56,247 nt of DNA, taken from assembly GCA_043747595.1 (NCBI GenBank), contig JAYTOX010000064.1, positions 1 to 56,247 on the forward strand, written 5' to 3'. Made by a program: the position numbers and the translations under genes. The DNA comes from JADKIH01 sp043747595. GTDB taxonomy: Bacteria > Bacteroidota > Bacteroidia > AKYH767-A > 2013-40CM-41-45. Every line of letters starts with the position of its first letter. Position 1 is the stretch's first letter. This document shows, one piece after another, positions 36,002-43,926 of this stretch. The notes below the pieces were generated by a model. That model saw nothing but the letters and a program-made list of their open reading frames with translations. It made no database searches and was not told the DNA's origin.

Positions 36002-37654
36002 ATGAAAAAGTTAATTGAATGTGTGCCTAATTTTAGTGAAGGAAACGATTTAGGTATCATACGCCAGATTACCGATAGAATTGAATCGGTTGATGGAATA
36101 AAATTATTGAATGTTGACCCGGGAAAAGCAACAAATAGAACGGTTGTGACTTTTGTTGGGGAACCTGAAGCAGTGGTTGAAGCGGCTCTCCGTGGAATAG
36201 AAAAGGCAGCAGAATTGATTGATATGAGTAAGCATAAAGGAGAGCATCCTCGGATGGGTGCTACTGACGTATGTCCATTAATTCCGATAGCAGGAATTTC
36301 AATGGACGAGACTGTTGTTTACGCCACAATGCTTGCAGAAAAAGTTGGAAAGCAATTGTCTATTCCGGTTTACCTGTATGAAGAAGCACAGAAAAATTCT
36401 GTGCGAAAAAATCTCTCAGTCATAAGAGCAGGAGAATACGAAGGTTTTTTTGCAAAAATTAAAAAGGATGAATGGAAACCGGATTTTGGTCCGTCAGAAT
36501 TCCCTGCAAAATCGGGAGCGACTGTGATTGGTGCTCGTGATTTTTTGGTCGCTTATAATGTTAATCTAAATACTACTTCTGTTCGTAGGGCCAACTCTGT
36601 TGCTTTTGATGTCAGAGAAAATGGCAGAAAAGTAACGAATGAAAAAGGCGAAGAAATTGTTCAACCTGGCTCGTGTAAATCTGTAAAAGCTATCGGATGG
36701 TTTATAGAAGAGTATGGTATTGCTCAAGTGAGTATGAATCTTACCAATATCAATATAACTCCTTTACATGTTGCATTCGACGAATGTGTAAAGAGTGCTC
36801 ATCAACGAGGTATGCGCGTAACAGGTTCAGAGCTCGTAGGACTAGTTCCTCTTAAATCGCTTACCGATGCCGGAAAATATTTTTTAGAAAAGCAAAATAG
36901 ATCAGTAGGAGTTTCAGAAACAGAATTGGTTAGAATAGCTATTAAATCGCTTGGCCTCGATGAACTGAGTCCTTTCAAACCGGAAGAACGAATTATTGAA
37001 TATCAGCTGAGCGATAAATCTGATGAGCGATTAGTTCGTATGTCGTTGACTGATTTTGCAGATGAAACTGCTTCAGAATCTCCTGCTCCCGGCGGTGGTT
37101 CAATTGCTGCTTATCTAGGAACATTAGGGATCTCATTAGCAACGATGGTAGCAAACCTTTCGTCGCATAAAAAAGGTTGGGACGAACGATGGGACGAATT
37201 TTCTGTTTGGGCAGAAAAAGGGCAAGTACTCAAAAAATCATTGTTGATATTGGTTGATGAAGATACTCGCGCATTCAATAAAATTATGGATGCATTTTCA
37301 TTACCGAAGTCAACTGATGCTGAAAAAAAAGTTAGAACAGACGAAATCCAAGCTGCTACTAAATATGCTATCGAGGTTCCTTTGAAAGTTATGAAGACAA
37401 CTTTGGAAACAATGAGTATCATTAAAGCGATGGCAATCGATGGGAATCCGAATTCTGTTTCTGATGCCGGTGTTGGTGCATTATGTGCTCGTTCAGCAGT
37501 TTTAGGAGCATTCCTAAATGTAAAAATAAATGCAAGTGGATATCAGGACGCAAATTATGTAAGTCAAGTTTTATCAGAAGCTCAATCAATAGCTGATCAA
37601 GCTCAGAAGTCAGAAGCTGAAATTCTTTCTATCGTAAATCAAAAAATTAAATAG
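36002..37654 (+). CDS. ftcD: Bifunctional glutamate formimidoyltransferase / formimidoyl-THF cyclodeaminase
   Basis: 550 residues, the fused form known from mammals and some bacteria. The N-terminal transferase (about 1-325) has KLIECVPNFSEG and the catalytic His in KHKGEHPRMGATDVCP (H82). The C-terminal cyclodeaminase (about 345-550) begins LTDFADETASESPAPGGGSIAAYLG and is all-helical. The enzyme moves the formimino group of formiminoglutamate to tetrahydrofolate, yielding glutamate, then releases ammonia to give 5,10-methenyl-THF. It follows hutI directly, so histidine is degraded to glutamate plus a one-carbon unit. In bacteria the two activities are often separate proteins. Confidence 0.95.
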   Translation: MKKLIECVPNFSEGNDLGIIRQITDRIESVDGIKLLNVDPGKATNRTVVTFVGEPEAVVEAALRGIEKAAELIDMSKHKGEHPRMGATDVCPLIPIAGISMDETVVYATMLAEKVGKQLSIPVYLYEEAQKNSVRKNLSVIRAGEYEGFFAKIKKDEWKPDFGPSEFPAKSGATVIGARDFLVAYNVNLNTTSVRRANSVAFDVRENGRKVTNEKGEEIVQPGSCKSVKAIGWFIEEYGIAQVSMNLTNINITPLHVAFDECVKSAHQRGMRVTGSELVGLVPLKSLTDAGKYFLEKQNRSVGVSETELVRIAIKSLGLDELSPFKPEERIIEYQLSDKSDERLVRMSLTDFADETASESPAPGGGSIAAYLGTLGISLATMVANLSSHKKGWDERWDEFSVWAEKGQVLKKSLLILVDEDTRAFNKIMDAFSLPKSTDAEKKVRTDEIQAATKYAIEVPLKVMKTTLETMSIIKAMAIDGNPNSVSDAGVGALCARSAVLGAFLNVKINASGYQDANYVSQVLSEAQSIADQAQKSEAEILSIVNQKIK

Positions 37655-37768
37655 ATTCGCGGAAACACCAATAAATTGTAAGAAGTAAATATAGATTAGT
37701 TAAAACAATCGGCCATTTAATGCGTATATTAACTATTCTAGCACACATTTTTATGAACGATTCAATCA

Positions 37769-40048
37769 ATGCGTAGAACGAGGGCACTTCATCGTTTTAT
37801 TTATTCCTTTCCTATTCAGCTGCTAATCGTATTGCTGAAGAAAAATCATATTCTTCTTTTATATTGGATTATACTTTTTGGTTGGATTACAAATACGACA
37901 TCAAAAACTTTCGGTATCCCTTATTTATTTCTCGACCCTGAGTATATGGGAACGGTTGGGTTCACTTCCTTTCTATTGATTGGATTGGCAACAGGAAGCT
38001 TTATTATGGTTTATAATATTTCGAGTTATATCATTAATGGATTCCGCTTTCCGTTTATAGCAACGCTTTCACGTCCGTTCCTCAAATATGCAGTAAATAA
38101 TTTTATAGTTCCTGCATTATTTGTTATTACCTATTTGTCGAATGTAATTTATTTTCAGGTGAACAATGAGTACCAATCTGTTTGGAATATCATTGCACAA
38201 GTTATGGGTTTTCTGATTGGAATGTCGGTGATGATTTTGGTTACGTTAACCTATTTCTTTCGAACAAATAAGGATGTAATTCTGATGTTCGGTATGAAAT
38301 CATCTGATGATGATCCTGACGCTCCTTTTGCTGCACATCTTTTGGATGCTGCTACAAGAAATAAGTTGCGTACTACACATGTTAATGCTCACAATGAAAG
38401 AGCTTGGCGAGTAGATACCTATTTGAGTTCTCCATATAAAGTTAGACTCGTAAGAGAAACGGGACATTATTCGCGAGAAATGGTTGAATCGGTTTTTCGT
38501 CAGAATCACTTGAATGCTGCCATCATTGAAATTATTGTATTTGCTTTTTTCATTCTACTTGGTTTATTCAAGGATTACTCCATGTTTAAAATCCCTGCCG
38601 GAGCCTCAGTAATATTGATTTTTTCTATGCTTATTATGCTAAGTAGCGCATTTAGATTTTGGCTAAAAGCATGGTCAACTTCTGCATTGATACTAATCAT
38701 TTTAGTCGTTAATTTTATATCTCAGTATGGAGTATTTTATAGCGATAATAAAGCATATGGACTAGAATATAACAGCGGATTAGCAGAGTATAGTATCAAA
38801 AATTTCAAAAAAAATTCGACTCCTGAAATTGTAACTGCCGATACAGATAGTACACTTGCAATTTTAGAGCGATGGAAACTTAAGTTTAGCGGAATGGATC
38901 ATAAACCAAAAATGATCTTCATTAATTGTTCCGGTGGTGGATTGCGAGCTTCAATTTGGGCTTATCGAATTATGCAATGGGCCGATAGTTTATCTAATTA
39001 CGAATTCTCTGCTTCTACTCAGTTGATATCCGGAGCTTCAGGTGGAATGATTGGTGCTGCCTATTATCGTGAATTGTTGTTGCGTAAAGAACTCGGGTCG
39101 CATCTAAAATCGAATACAAATAAGAATCTAAATAACATAGGTAAGGATCTTCTGAATCCAATCACTTTCAGTATTACGGTGAGCGATTTGTTTTTTAATA
39201 TTCAAAAATTCAAAGAAGGCAATACACGATTTAATAAAGATCGAGCGTATGCATTTGAACAACAGCTTAACGAAAACACAGGATTTGTGTTTAATAAAAC
39301 ACTCGGTTCTTATAAGGAAGCAGAAAGATTGTCCCTAATTCCGATGATGGTTTTTTCTCCAACTATTGTGAATGATGGAAGACGATTATTAGTTTCACCT
39401 CAACATATTAGTTATTTAACAGATCATTCAACTGATAAAGTTTTCAATTTTGATAATACAGTTGACGAAGTTGAGTTTCAACGTTTATTTGAAAAGCAAG
39501 GGGGAAATAACATACGATTTACTTCCGTACTTCGAATGAATGCAACCTTTCCTTACATCCTACCTCCTGTTAGCTTGCCATCCGATCCAACTATTTTTAT
39601 GATGGATGCAGGAATAAGAGACAACACCGGATTAAAAACATCGCTTAGATTTTTATTTTTCTTTAGAAAGTGGATTGAAGAAAATACAAGTGGAGTGATT
39701 TTTGTCGATATCAGAGACTCTCATAAAGAACGTCCTATCGAAACAAAACCACGACAAACCATTATTCAGAATTTTGCAGCACCACTTGGAAATATTTATA
39801 ACAACTTATTGACGATTCAAGATTACAATCAAGATGAAGCATATGAGTACGCAAAAGGATGGTTTGGAAATCAATTCGATTTTATCAAGTTTGAACTACC
39901 CACTAAGGAGCAAGACATTTCTCTCAGTTGGCACTTAACCACACGAGAAAAAGTACGTGTTTATAATTCCGTAAAATTAAGAGAGAATCAAATTGCGTTT
40001 GACTCTTTGTTGAGTAAAATGCAAATTAAAGTTTCCCCTTTGAAATAA
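37769..40048 (+). CDS. Membrane-anchored patatin-like phospholipase
   Basis: 759 residues. The first 320 contain about seven hydrophobic segments (WIILFGWI, GFTSFLLIGLATGSFIMVYNI, IVPALFVITYLSNVIYF, IIVFAFFILLGLF, SALILIILVVNFI). The patatin domain occupies about 380-740: oxyanion glycine loop NCSGGGLRAS (about 385-394), nucleophile elbow GASGG (about 421-425), and catalytic Asp in MMDAGIRDNTGL (about 610). Patatins are lipid acyl hydrolases with a Ser-Asp dyad. Fusion to a multi-span membrane domain suggests action on membrane lipids, but the side of the membrane cannot be told. It stands alone after ftcD and converges on the E1 gene. Confidence 0.88.
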   Translation: MRRTRALHRFIYSFPIQLLIVLLKKNHILLLYWIILFGWITNTTSKTFGIPYLFLDPEYMGTVGFTSFLLIGLATGSFIMVYNISSYIINGFRFPFIATLSRPFLKYAVNNFIVPALFVITYLSNVIYFQVNNEYQSVWNIIAQVMGFLIGMSVMILVTLTYFFRTNKDVILMFGMKSSDDDPDAPFAAHLLDAATRNKLRTTHVNAHNERAWRVDTYLSSPYKVRLVRETGHYSREMVESVFRQNHLNAAIIEIIVFAFFILLGLFKDYSMFKIPAGASVILIFSMLIMLSSAFRFWLKAWSTSALILIILVVNFISQYGVFYSDNKAYGLEYNSGLAEYSIKNFKKNSTPEIVTADTDSTLAILERWKLKFSGMDHKPKMIFINCSGGGLRASIWAYRIMQWADSLSNYEFSASTQLISGASGGMIGAAYYRELLLRKELGSHLKSNTNKNLNNIGKDLLNPITFSITVSDLFFNIQKFKEGNTRFNKDRAYAFEQQLNENTGFVFNKTLGSYKEAERLSLIPMMVFSPTIVNDGRRLLVSPQHISYLTDHSTDKVFNFDNTVDEVEFQRLFEKQGGNNIRFTSVLRMNATFPYILPPVSLPSDPTIFMMDAGIRDNTGLKTSLRFLFFFRKWIEENTSGVIFVDIRDSHKERPIETKPRQTIIQNFAAPLGNIYNNLLTIQDYNQDEAYEYAKGWFGNQFDFIKFELPTKEQDISLSWHLTTREKVRVYNSVKLRENQIAFDSLLSKMQIKVSPLK

Positions 40049-40073
40049 TATTTGCGAATACTTACTTTTCTTA

Positions 40074-42047
40074 TTAGTAGTTTAACAGTTCTTTCAGTTG
40101 TTCTTTAAACCTTTTTTTCGGAAGAAAATTCCATTCAAGTTCAAGATTCATTGGAACTGCTGTATCGATACTTGCCGATCGAACCACTGGTGCATCAAGA
40201 TGTTCAAAACAATGTTGGGCAATGTGAGCAGAAATTTCACCGCCTATTCCACCTGTTAACGTGTCTTCATGAAGAATAATAACCTTCCCTGTTTTGCGAA
40301 CTGTTTTCTCAACAGCTTCTTTGTCCCAAGGCAATAAAGTTCTTAAGTCTAATAGATCGGCCGAAATGTTTTCTTCTTTCAAAACTTCCAAAGCCCAATG
40401 CACACCGAGACCATAAGAAATAATTGAAAGATCGTTTCCTTCTTCGATCAATTTTGCTTTTCCAATTTCAGTAGTATAATAACCATCAGGAACATTTCCT
40501 GTTATGCTTCTATACAATGCTTTGTGTTCAAAGTACATGACAGGATTCGGATCTTCTATTGATGCAATAAGTAAACCTTTAGCATCGTCCGGGAAAGCAG
40601 GATAAACCACTTTCAAGCCGGGAGTATGAACAAACCATGCTTCATTTGATTGGCTATGAAATGGACCGGCATTTACGGCAGCTCCTGTGGGCATTCGAAC
40701 AACTACATCCACATTTTGACCCCAACGGTAATGAGTTTTCGCCAGGTTGTTTACAATTTGATTAAAGCCACAGGTTACGAAATCGGCAAATTGCATTTCA
40801 ACAATTGCTTTCATTCCATTAATTGCGAGTCCCTGTGCTGTTCCGAGAATCGCAGATTCGCACAGAGGAGTATTTCTTACGCGACCGTTACCAAACTCCT
40901 CTACAAATCCAATAGTAGCTTTAAACACACCTCCATATTCTGCAACATCCTGACCCATAATTACCAAATTGTCATGCTTTCTCATGGCTAATTTCATGGC
41001 GTCGGTAATAGCATCTAAGTAGCGCATTTCTGTCTTCTTTTCGCTTGGAATAATCGAAGGTAAAGGCCGGTTATCATACATATCACCTACCTCATTTTCG
41101 GTAGCAACAGAAGGATTGGACTCCGCAAAAGTAATCTCTAAATTCTTTTCGATGTCTTGCTTTATGTCTCTGCGAGTCAAAGCAATAAAGGCTTCGTCTA
41201 TAATTTTCTCTTTAAGTAAATAATTCTCGTAATTATTAAGCGGATCCTTTTTACCCCACTCTTCAAATAAAGCTTGAGGGACATATTTTGTACCTGAAGC
41301 TTCCTCATGACCTCGCATCCGAAACGTTAAGCATTCTAGTAGAATTGGTCGTGGGTTTTCTCTCATTGATTTTGCTAATTCAGAAAAAGTATGATAGCAT
41401 TCCAGTATGTTATTGCCATCAATTTGTACGGCTTCCATTCCATAACCAATTCCTTTGTCGATGAATTGCTTCATTTTAAATTGTTGGTTTGAAGGAGTCG
41501 ACAAACCATATCCATTGTTCTCAATCACGAAAATGACAGGTAGATTCCAAACGGCTGCTACATTTAGGCTCTCATGAAAATCGCCTTCGCTACTTCCTCC
41601 ATCGCCAGAAAAAACTGCAGTTACTTTTTTTTCTTTCTTCAAGAGATTTGCCAAGGCTATACCGTCGGCAACACCTAACTGCGGACCAAGATGCGAGATC
41701 ATTCCTATAATCTTGTACTCTTGCGACCCAAAATGAAATGAGCGATCACGGCCTTTGGTGAAGCCCCCCGATTTTCCTTGCCATTGTGAAAATAATCGGT
41801 TCAACGGAATTTGACGGGTAGTAAAAACTCCTAAGTTTCTATGCATAGGAAGTATGTATTCGTCCTTATGAAGTGCTAATCCACAACCTACAGAAATTGC
41901 CTCTTGACCAATTCCTGAAAACCACTTGGAAATTCGACCTTGTCGAAGAAGAACGAGCATTTTCTCCTCTATTAAGCGGGGTTTCAAAAGCTCTACATAA
42001 ATATTTTTAAGCTCGTCGTTTGACAGGCCCTTTTTGTTGAAATTCAT
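40074..42047 (-). CDS. 2-oxoacid dehydrogenase E1, fused alpha and beta subunits
   Basis: 657 residues. The alpha half (about 1-310) has the TPP motif starting SGDGGSSEGDFHES (near residue 148) and ending VIENNGYGLSTP, plus KGRDRSFHFGS. The beta half (about 335-657) is a transketolase-type domain: MRYLDAITDAMKLAM, GQDVAEYGGVFKAT, NEAWFVHTPGLKVVYP, HEDTLTGGIGGEISAHI. This fusion is common in Bacteroidota and is usually assigned to the branched-chain (2-oxoisovalerate) or a generalist complex. E1 decarboxylates the 2-oxo acid and passes the acyl group to the E2 lipoyl arm; the likely E2 is at 6050-7360, 33 kb away. No E3 gene is in the window. Confidence 0.93.
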   Translation of the reverse strand: MNFNKKGLSNDELKNIYVELLKPRLIEEKMLVLLRQGRISKWFSGIGQEAISVGCGLALHKDEYILPMHRNLGVFTTRQIPLNRLFSQWQGKSGGFTKGRDRSFHFGSQEYKIIGMISHLGPQLGVADGIALANLLKKEKKVTAVFSGDGGSSEGDFHESLNVAAVWNLPVIFVIENNGYGLSTPSNQQFKMKQFIDKGIGYGMEAVQIDGNNILECYHTFSELAKSMRENPRPILLECLTFRMRGHEEASGTKYVPQALFEEWGKKDPLNNYENYLLKEKIIDEAFIALTRRDIKQDIEKNLEITFAESNPSVATENEVGDMYDNRPLPSIIPSEKKTEMRYLDAITDAMKLAMRKHDNLVIMGQDVAEYGGVFKATIGFVEEFGNGRVRNTPLCESAILGTAQGLAINGMKAIVEMQFADFVTCGFNQIVNNLAKTHYRWGQNVDVVVRMPTGAAVNAGPFHSQSNEAWFVHTPGLKVVYPAFPDDAKGLLIASIEDPNPVMYFEHKALYRSITGNVPDGYYTTEIGKAKLIEEGNDLSIISYGLGVHWALEVLKEENISADLLDLRTLLPWDKEAVEKTVRKTGKVIILHEDTLTGGIGGEISAHIAQHCFEHLDAPVVRSASIDTAVPMNLELEWNFLPKKRFKEQLKELLNY

Positions 42048-42088
42048 AAGTTCATTTTCTGCTGGTAAAATTATCCAAAAATGGTTTC

Positions 42089-42096
42089 TATCTTTG
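42089..42096 (+). promoter_or_regulatory. Probable -7 element of the small membrane protein gene
   Basis: TATCTTTG matches TAnnTTTG and lies 17 bases before the ATG at 42114. No clear -33 element. Confidence 0.4.
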
Positions 42097-42113
42097 TGTA
42101 AAGTTAGCTTGTT

Positions 42114-42263
42114 ATGGACATTCAGATGTTTGTTGTTATTATTATTTTCTTATCCGCATTTATTTATGTGGGGAGAAGAATTTTTCTCCAATTAAGAGGA
42201 AAAACGACAGCAGGATGTGAAAAGTGTAGCGCTATCGAAAAAGTAGAAGAAATTAAAAAATAG
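42114..42263 (+). CDS. Small single-pass membrane protein with two cysteines (49 residues)
   Basis: A short gene on the plus strand between the E1 and lipoprotein genes, both on the minus strand. It encodes 49 residues: MDIQMFVVIIIFLSAFIYVG is one membrane helix, followed by a basic stretch (RRIFLQLRGK) and a tail with C-x2-C (C35, C38) and several Glu/Lys. The layout recalls the FeoB-associated Cys-rich membrane proteins of Bacteroidota, but with fewer cysteines and no feo genes nearby. Support for a real gene: a good -7 element upstream, a strong terminator 20 bp downstream, and the typical positive-inside helix. Function unknown. Confidence 0.65.
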   Translation: MDIQMFVVIIIFLSAFIYVGRRIFLQLRGKTTAGCEKCSAIEKVEEIKK

Positions 42264-42282
42264 CGTCCCGTTATTAAAATAT

Positions 42283-42327
42283 AGACAAAAAAAAAGAGGC
42301 TTTAATAAAGCCTCTTTTTTTTGTCTT
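42283..42327. terminator. Strong bidirectional Rho-independent terminator
   Basis: AGAC, an A run and GAGGCTTT pair with AAAGCCTC, a T run and GTCT around a three-to-five base loop. It serves the small membrane protein gene (plus) and the 74-residue lipoprotein gene (minus), which converge on it. Confidence 0.9.
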
Positions 42328-42335
42328 GCAAAGAA

Positions 42336-42560
42336 TTACTTCTTAGGAGTAGACATCATTGCTGATGAATCTGTTGCAGGAGTTGCCATAGCAGCAGCTG
42401 AATCTGTCATTTGAGACTGAGTTGCAGCAGCAGCTTGTTCAGCAGCAGCGATAGAATCTTGAACTGCTTTTTCGGCAGCAGCTTTTTCTTCAGCGCTAGG
42501 ACCACAAGCAACGATAGCTACGAAACCAGCAGCTAAAAGGATAGAGAGAACTTTTTTCAT
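42336..42560 (-). CDS. Small Ala-rich lipoprotein A
   Basis: 74 residues. The signal peptide ends in a lipobox, IVACGPSAEEK, so the mature part is about 56 residues. This is an Ala/Glu-rich helical stretch (EEKAAAEKAVQDSIAAAEQAAAA) followed by a Ser/Thr/Met/Pro tail ending in two lysines. It shares CGPSAEEKAAAEK and the Gln-Asp-Ser phrase with the neighbouring lipoprotein at 42685-43017, so the two are paralogues. No known domain recognised; a structural envelope lipoprotein comparable in size to Lpp is one possibility. It has its own promoter and terminator. Confidence 0.75.
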   Translation of the reverse strand: MKKVLSILLAAGFVAIVACGPSAEEKAAAEKAVQDSIAAAEQAAAATQSQMTDSAAAMATPATDSSAMMSTPKK

Positions 42561-42593
42561 TTTATTTTTTTAGGTTTGTTTATTTAATGGGCG

Positions 42594-42601
42594 CAAAAGT
42601 A
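42594..42601 (-). promoter_or_regulatory. Bacteroidetes -7 element of lipoprotein A gene
   Basis: On the minus strand TACTTTTG (exact TAnnTTTG) followed by CGCCC, 33 bases before the ATG. The same TTACTTTTGC context precedes lipoprotein B. Confidence 0.55.
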
Positions 42602-42684
42602 ACATATTTTTTAAATATTATAATGATAATTTAAAAAATCATCAACAATTTAAAGTTAATAAGTACTCTTTCAGTGCTTAGGGA

Positions 42685-43017
42685 TTAATGTCCGCGGCCT
42701 CCGGCAACTTTTTTAATTTGCTCTTGAACTTTCTCTGGAGCTGTTTTTGGCTTAGAAACTGGCTTAACTGCGGCTTTCACTTTTGGTTTAGCAGCATTCG
42801 CAATTGAATCGGCAGTAACTTGAGCAGCAACTTTAGCAATTGAATCTTGCATCATTTGTTGAGCTGAAGCCGTTGAATCTGCAACAATTTTGTCCATAGC
42901 AGCCTGAACTGAATCCTGACGAGACTTCTCAGCAGCAGCTTTCTCTTCTGCACTTGGTCCACATGAAATTAATGTTGCGAAACCGGCAATTGCCATAATA
43001 GAAAGAAATTTTTTCAT
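42685..43017 (-). CDS. Small Ala-rich lipoprotein B (paralogue of A)
   Basis: 110 residues from the ATG at 43017 (MKKFLSIMAIAGFATLISCGPSAEEK); an upstream TTG in the same frame lies at the promoter and is rejected. After the lipobox Cys comes an Ala/Gln/Asp/Ser helical region with a repeating A-DS-A pattern (QDSVQAAMDKIVADSTASAQ, QDSIAKVAAQVTADSIANAA), then a basic Lys/Pro/Val tail (KPKVKAAVKPVSKPKT, KVQEQIKKVAGGRGH). The tail could bind anionic polymers or DNA non-specifically. The gene lies 124 bp upstream of lipoprotein A on the same strand but each has its own promoter. No family recognised. Confidence 0.72.
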   Translation of the reverse strand: MKKFLSIMAIAGFATLISCGPSAEEKAAAEKSRQDSVQAAMDKIVADSTASAQQMMQDSIAKVAAQVTADSIANAAKPKVKAAVKPVSKPKTAPEKVQEQIKKVAGGRGH

Positions 43018-43047
43018 TTTTTTGTTTTGTTTTTCTAATTTGTGGGG

Positions 43048-43055
43048 CAAAAGTA
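43048..43055 (-). promoter_or_regulatory. Bacteroidetes -7 element of lipoprotein B gene
   Basis: Minus-strand TACTTTTG followed by CCCC, 30 bases before the ATG at 43017; same sequence and nearly the same distance as at lipoprotein A. Confidence 0.55.
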
Positions 43056-43096
43056 ATTTTTATTTAATTACTTTTCTATATTAAGACAAAAAAAAG

Positions 43097-43104
43097 TATT
43101 TTTG
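43097..43104 (+). promoter_or_regulatory. Probable -7 element of the DUF5011-like lipoprotein gene
   Basis: TATTTTTG matches TAnnTTTG, 39 bases before the ATG at 43144, divergent from the lipoprotein B promoter. Confidence 0.45.
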
Positions 43105-43143
43105 AACTCAAATTCGATAAACAATCATTCAATCCCCCAAAAA

Positions 43144-43842
43144 ATGAAAAAAAACACCATTGCTCTATTTTTAACCCTTTCGGTTGCATCAGTTCTCGTA
43201 TTTACTACAGGTTGCAAGAAAGATGATACGACTGCTCCAGTTGTTACACTTACTGGTGATGCTGCCATTACACTTTCTTTAAACAGCGCTGCTTGGTCTG
43301 ATCCGGGTGCAGCTGCTAGCGACGCAACTGATGGTACTACTACTGTTTCGTCAGATGCAAGTTCTACAAACCCGAATGTAAATTTAGTTGGAGTCTATAC
43401 TGTTACTTATACCTCTACAGATGCTGCCGGTAATGTTGGTACTGCTACTCGTACAATCACTGTAAAGAACGATGCTGAAGCCTTTGCAGGTGTTTATAGC
43501 ATTGATGATACTACTGGCGGTGGTCATTATTTGTATACAGATACAATATCAGTTGACCTATCTGTAAATAACCGCGTACATTTTAAGCGTTTCAATGACT
43601 ATGCTAACAATACAGGCATTTATGCAACACGTTTAGGTAATGGAAATTTAGAAATCCCATCTCAAACAGCTTTAAACATTGGAACTGCTCAAACTCCTCC
43701 TGTAGCATGTGATGTTGCAAACCACACTTTTGCTAGTTCATACTATGCCTCAACTTCAACAGGTTTTGGATTAGTATTCACTGATGTTAATATGTGTAAT
43801 AGCCAAGCAATAACTTTCGGTCAAATTTATACGAAGCACTAA
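43144..43842 (+). CDS. Surface lipoprotein with DUF5011/HYR-like immunoglobulin domain
   Basis: 232 residues from the ATG at 43144 (MKKNTIALFLTLSVASVLVF). The lipobox is FTTGCKKDD, a pattern with acidic/basic residues after Cys as in many Bacteroidota surface lipoproteins. Residues 30-110 form the DUF5011 Ig-like fold (APVVTLTGDAAITLSLNSA, WSDPGAAASDATDG, GVYTVTYTSTDAAGNVGTATR). The last 120 residues are a beta-rich lipocalin-like region (AEAFAGVYSIDDTTGGGHY), as often found behind this domain in short Bacteroidota lipoproteins. Function unknown; probably exposed or in the outer membrane. It is followed by a strong hairpin. Confidence 0.83.
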   Translation: MKKNTIALFLTLSVASVLVFTTGCKKDDTTAPVVTLTGDAAITLSLNSAAWSDPGAAASDATDGTTTVSSDASSTNPNVNLVGVYTVTYTSTDAAGNVGTATRTITVKNDAEAFAGVYSIDDTTGGGHYLYTDTISVDLSVNNRVHFKRFNDYANNTGIYATRLGNGNLEIPSQTALNIGTAQTPPVACDVANHTFASSYYASTSTGFGLVFTDVNMCNSQAITFGQIYTKH

Positions 43843-43860
43843 TTTTTAGATATTCTTAGT

Positions 43861-43897
43861 AAAAAGCCATTCTCCCTACGAGAATGGCTTTTTTTAT
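43861..43897 (+). terminator. Rho-independent terminator
   Basis: AAAAAGCCATTCTC and GAGAATGGCTTTTT arms (14 bp, perfect) around CCTAC, followed by T residues. It ends the DUF5011-like lipoprotein transcript; only 30 bases separate it from the next ATG. Confidence 0.92.
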
Positions 43898-43926
43898 TGT
43901 CATTTACACCTTACTTTCGTCTTCAT

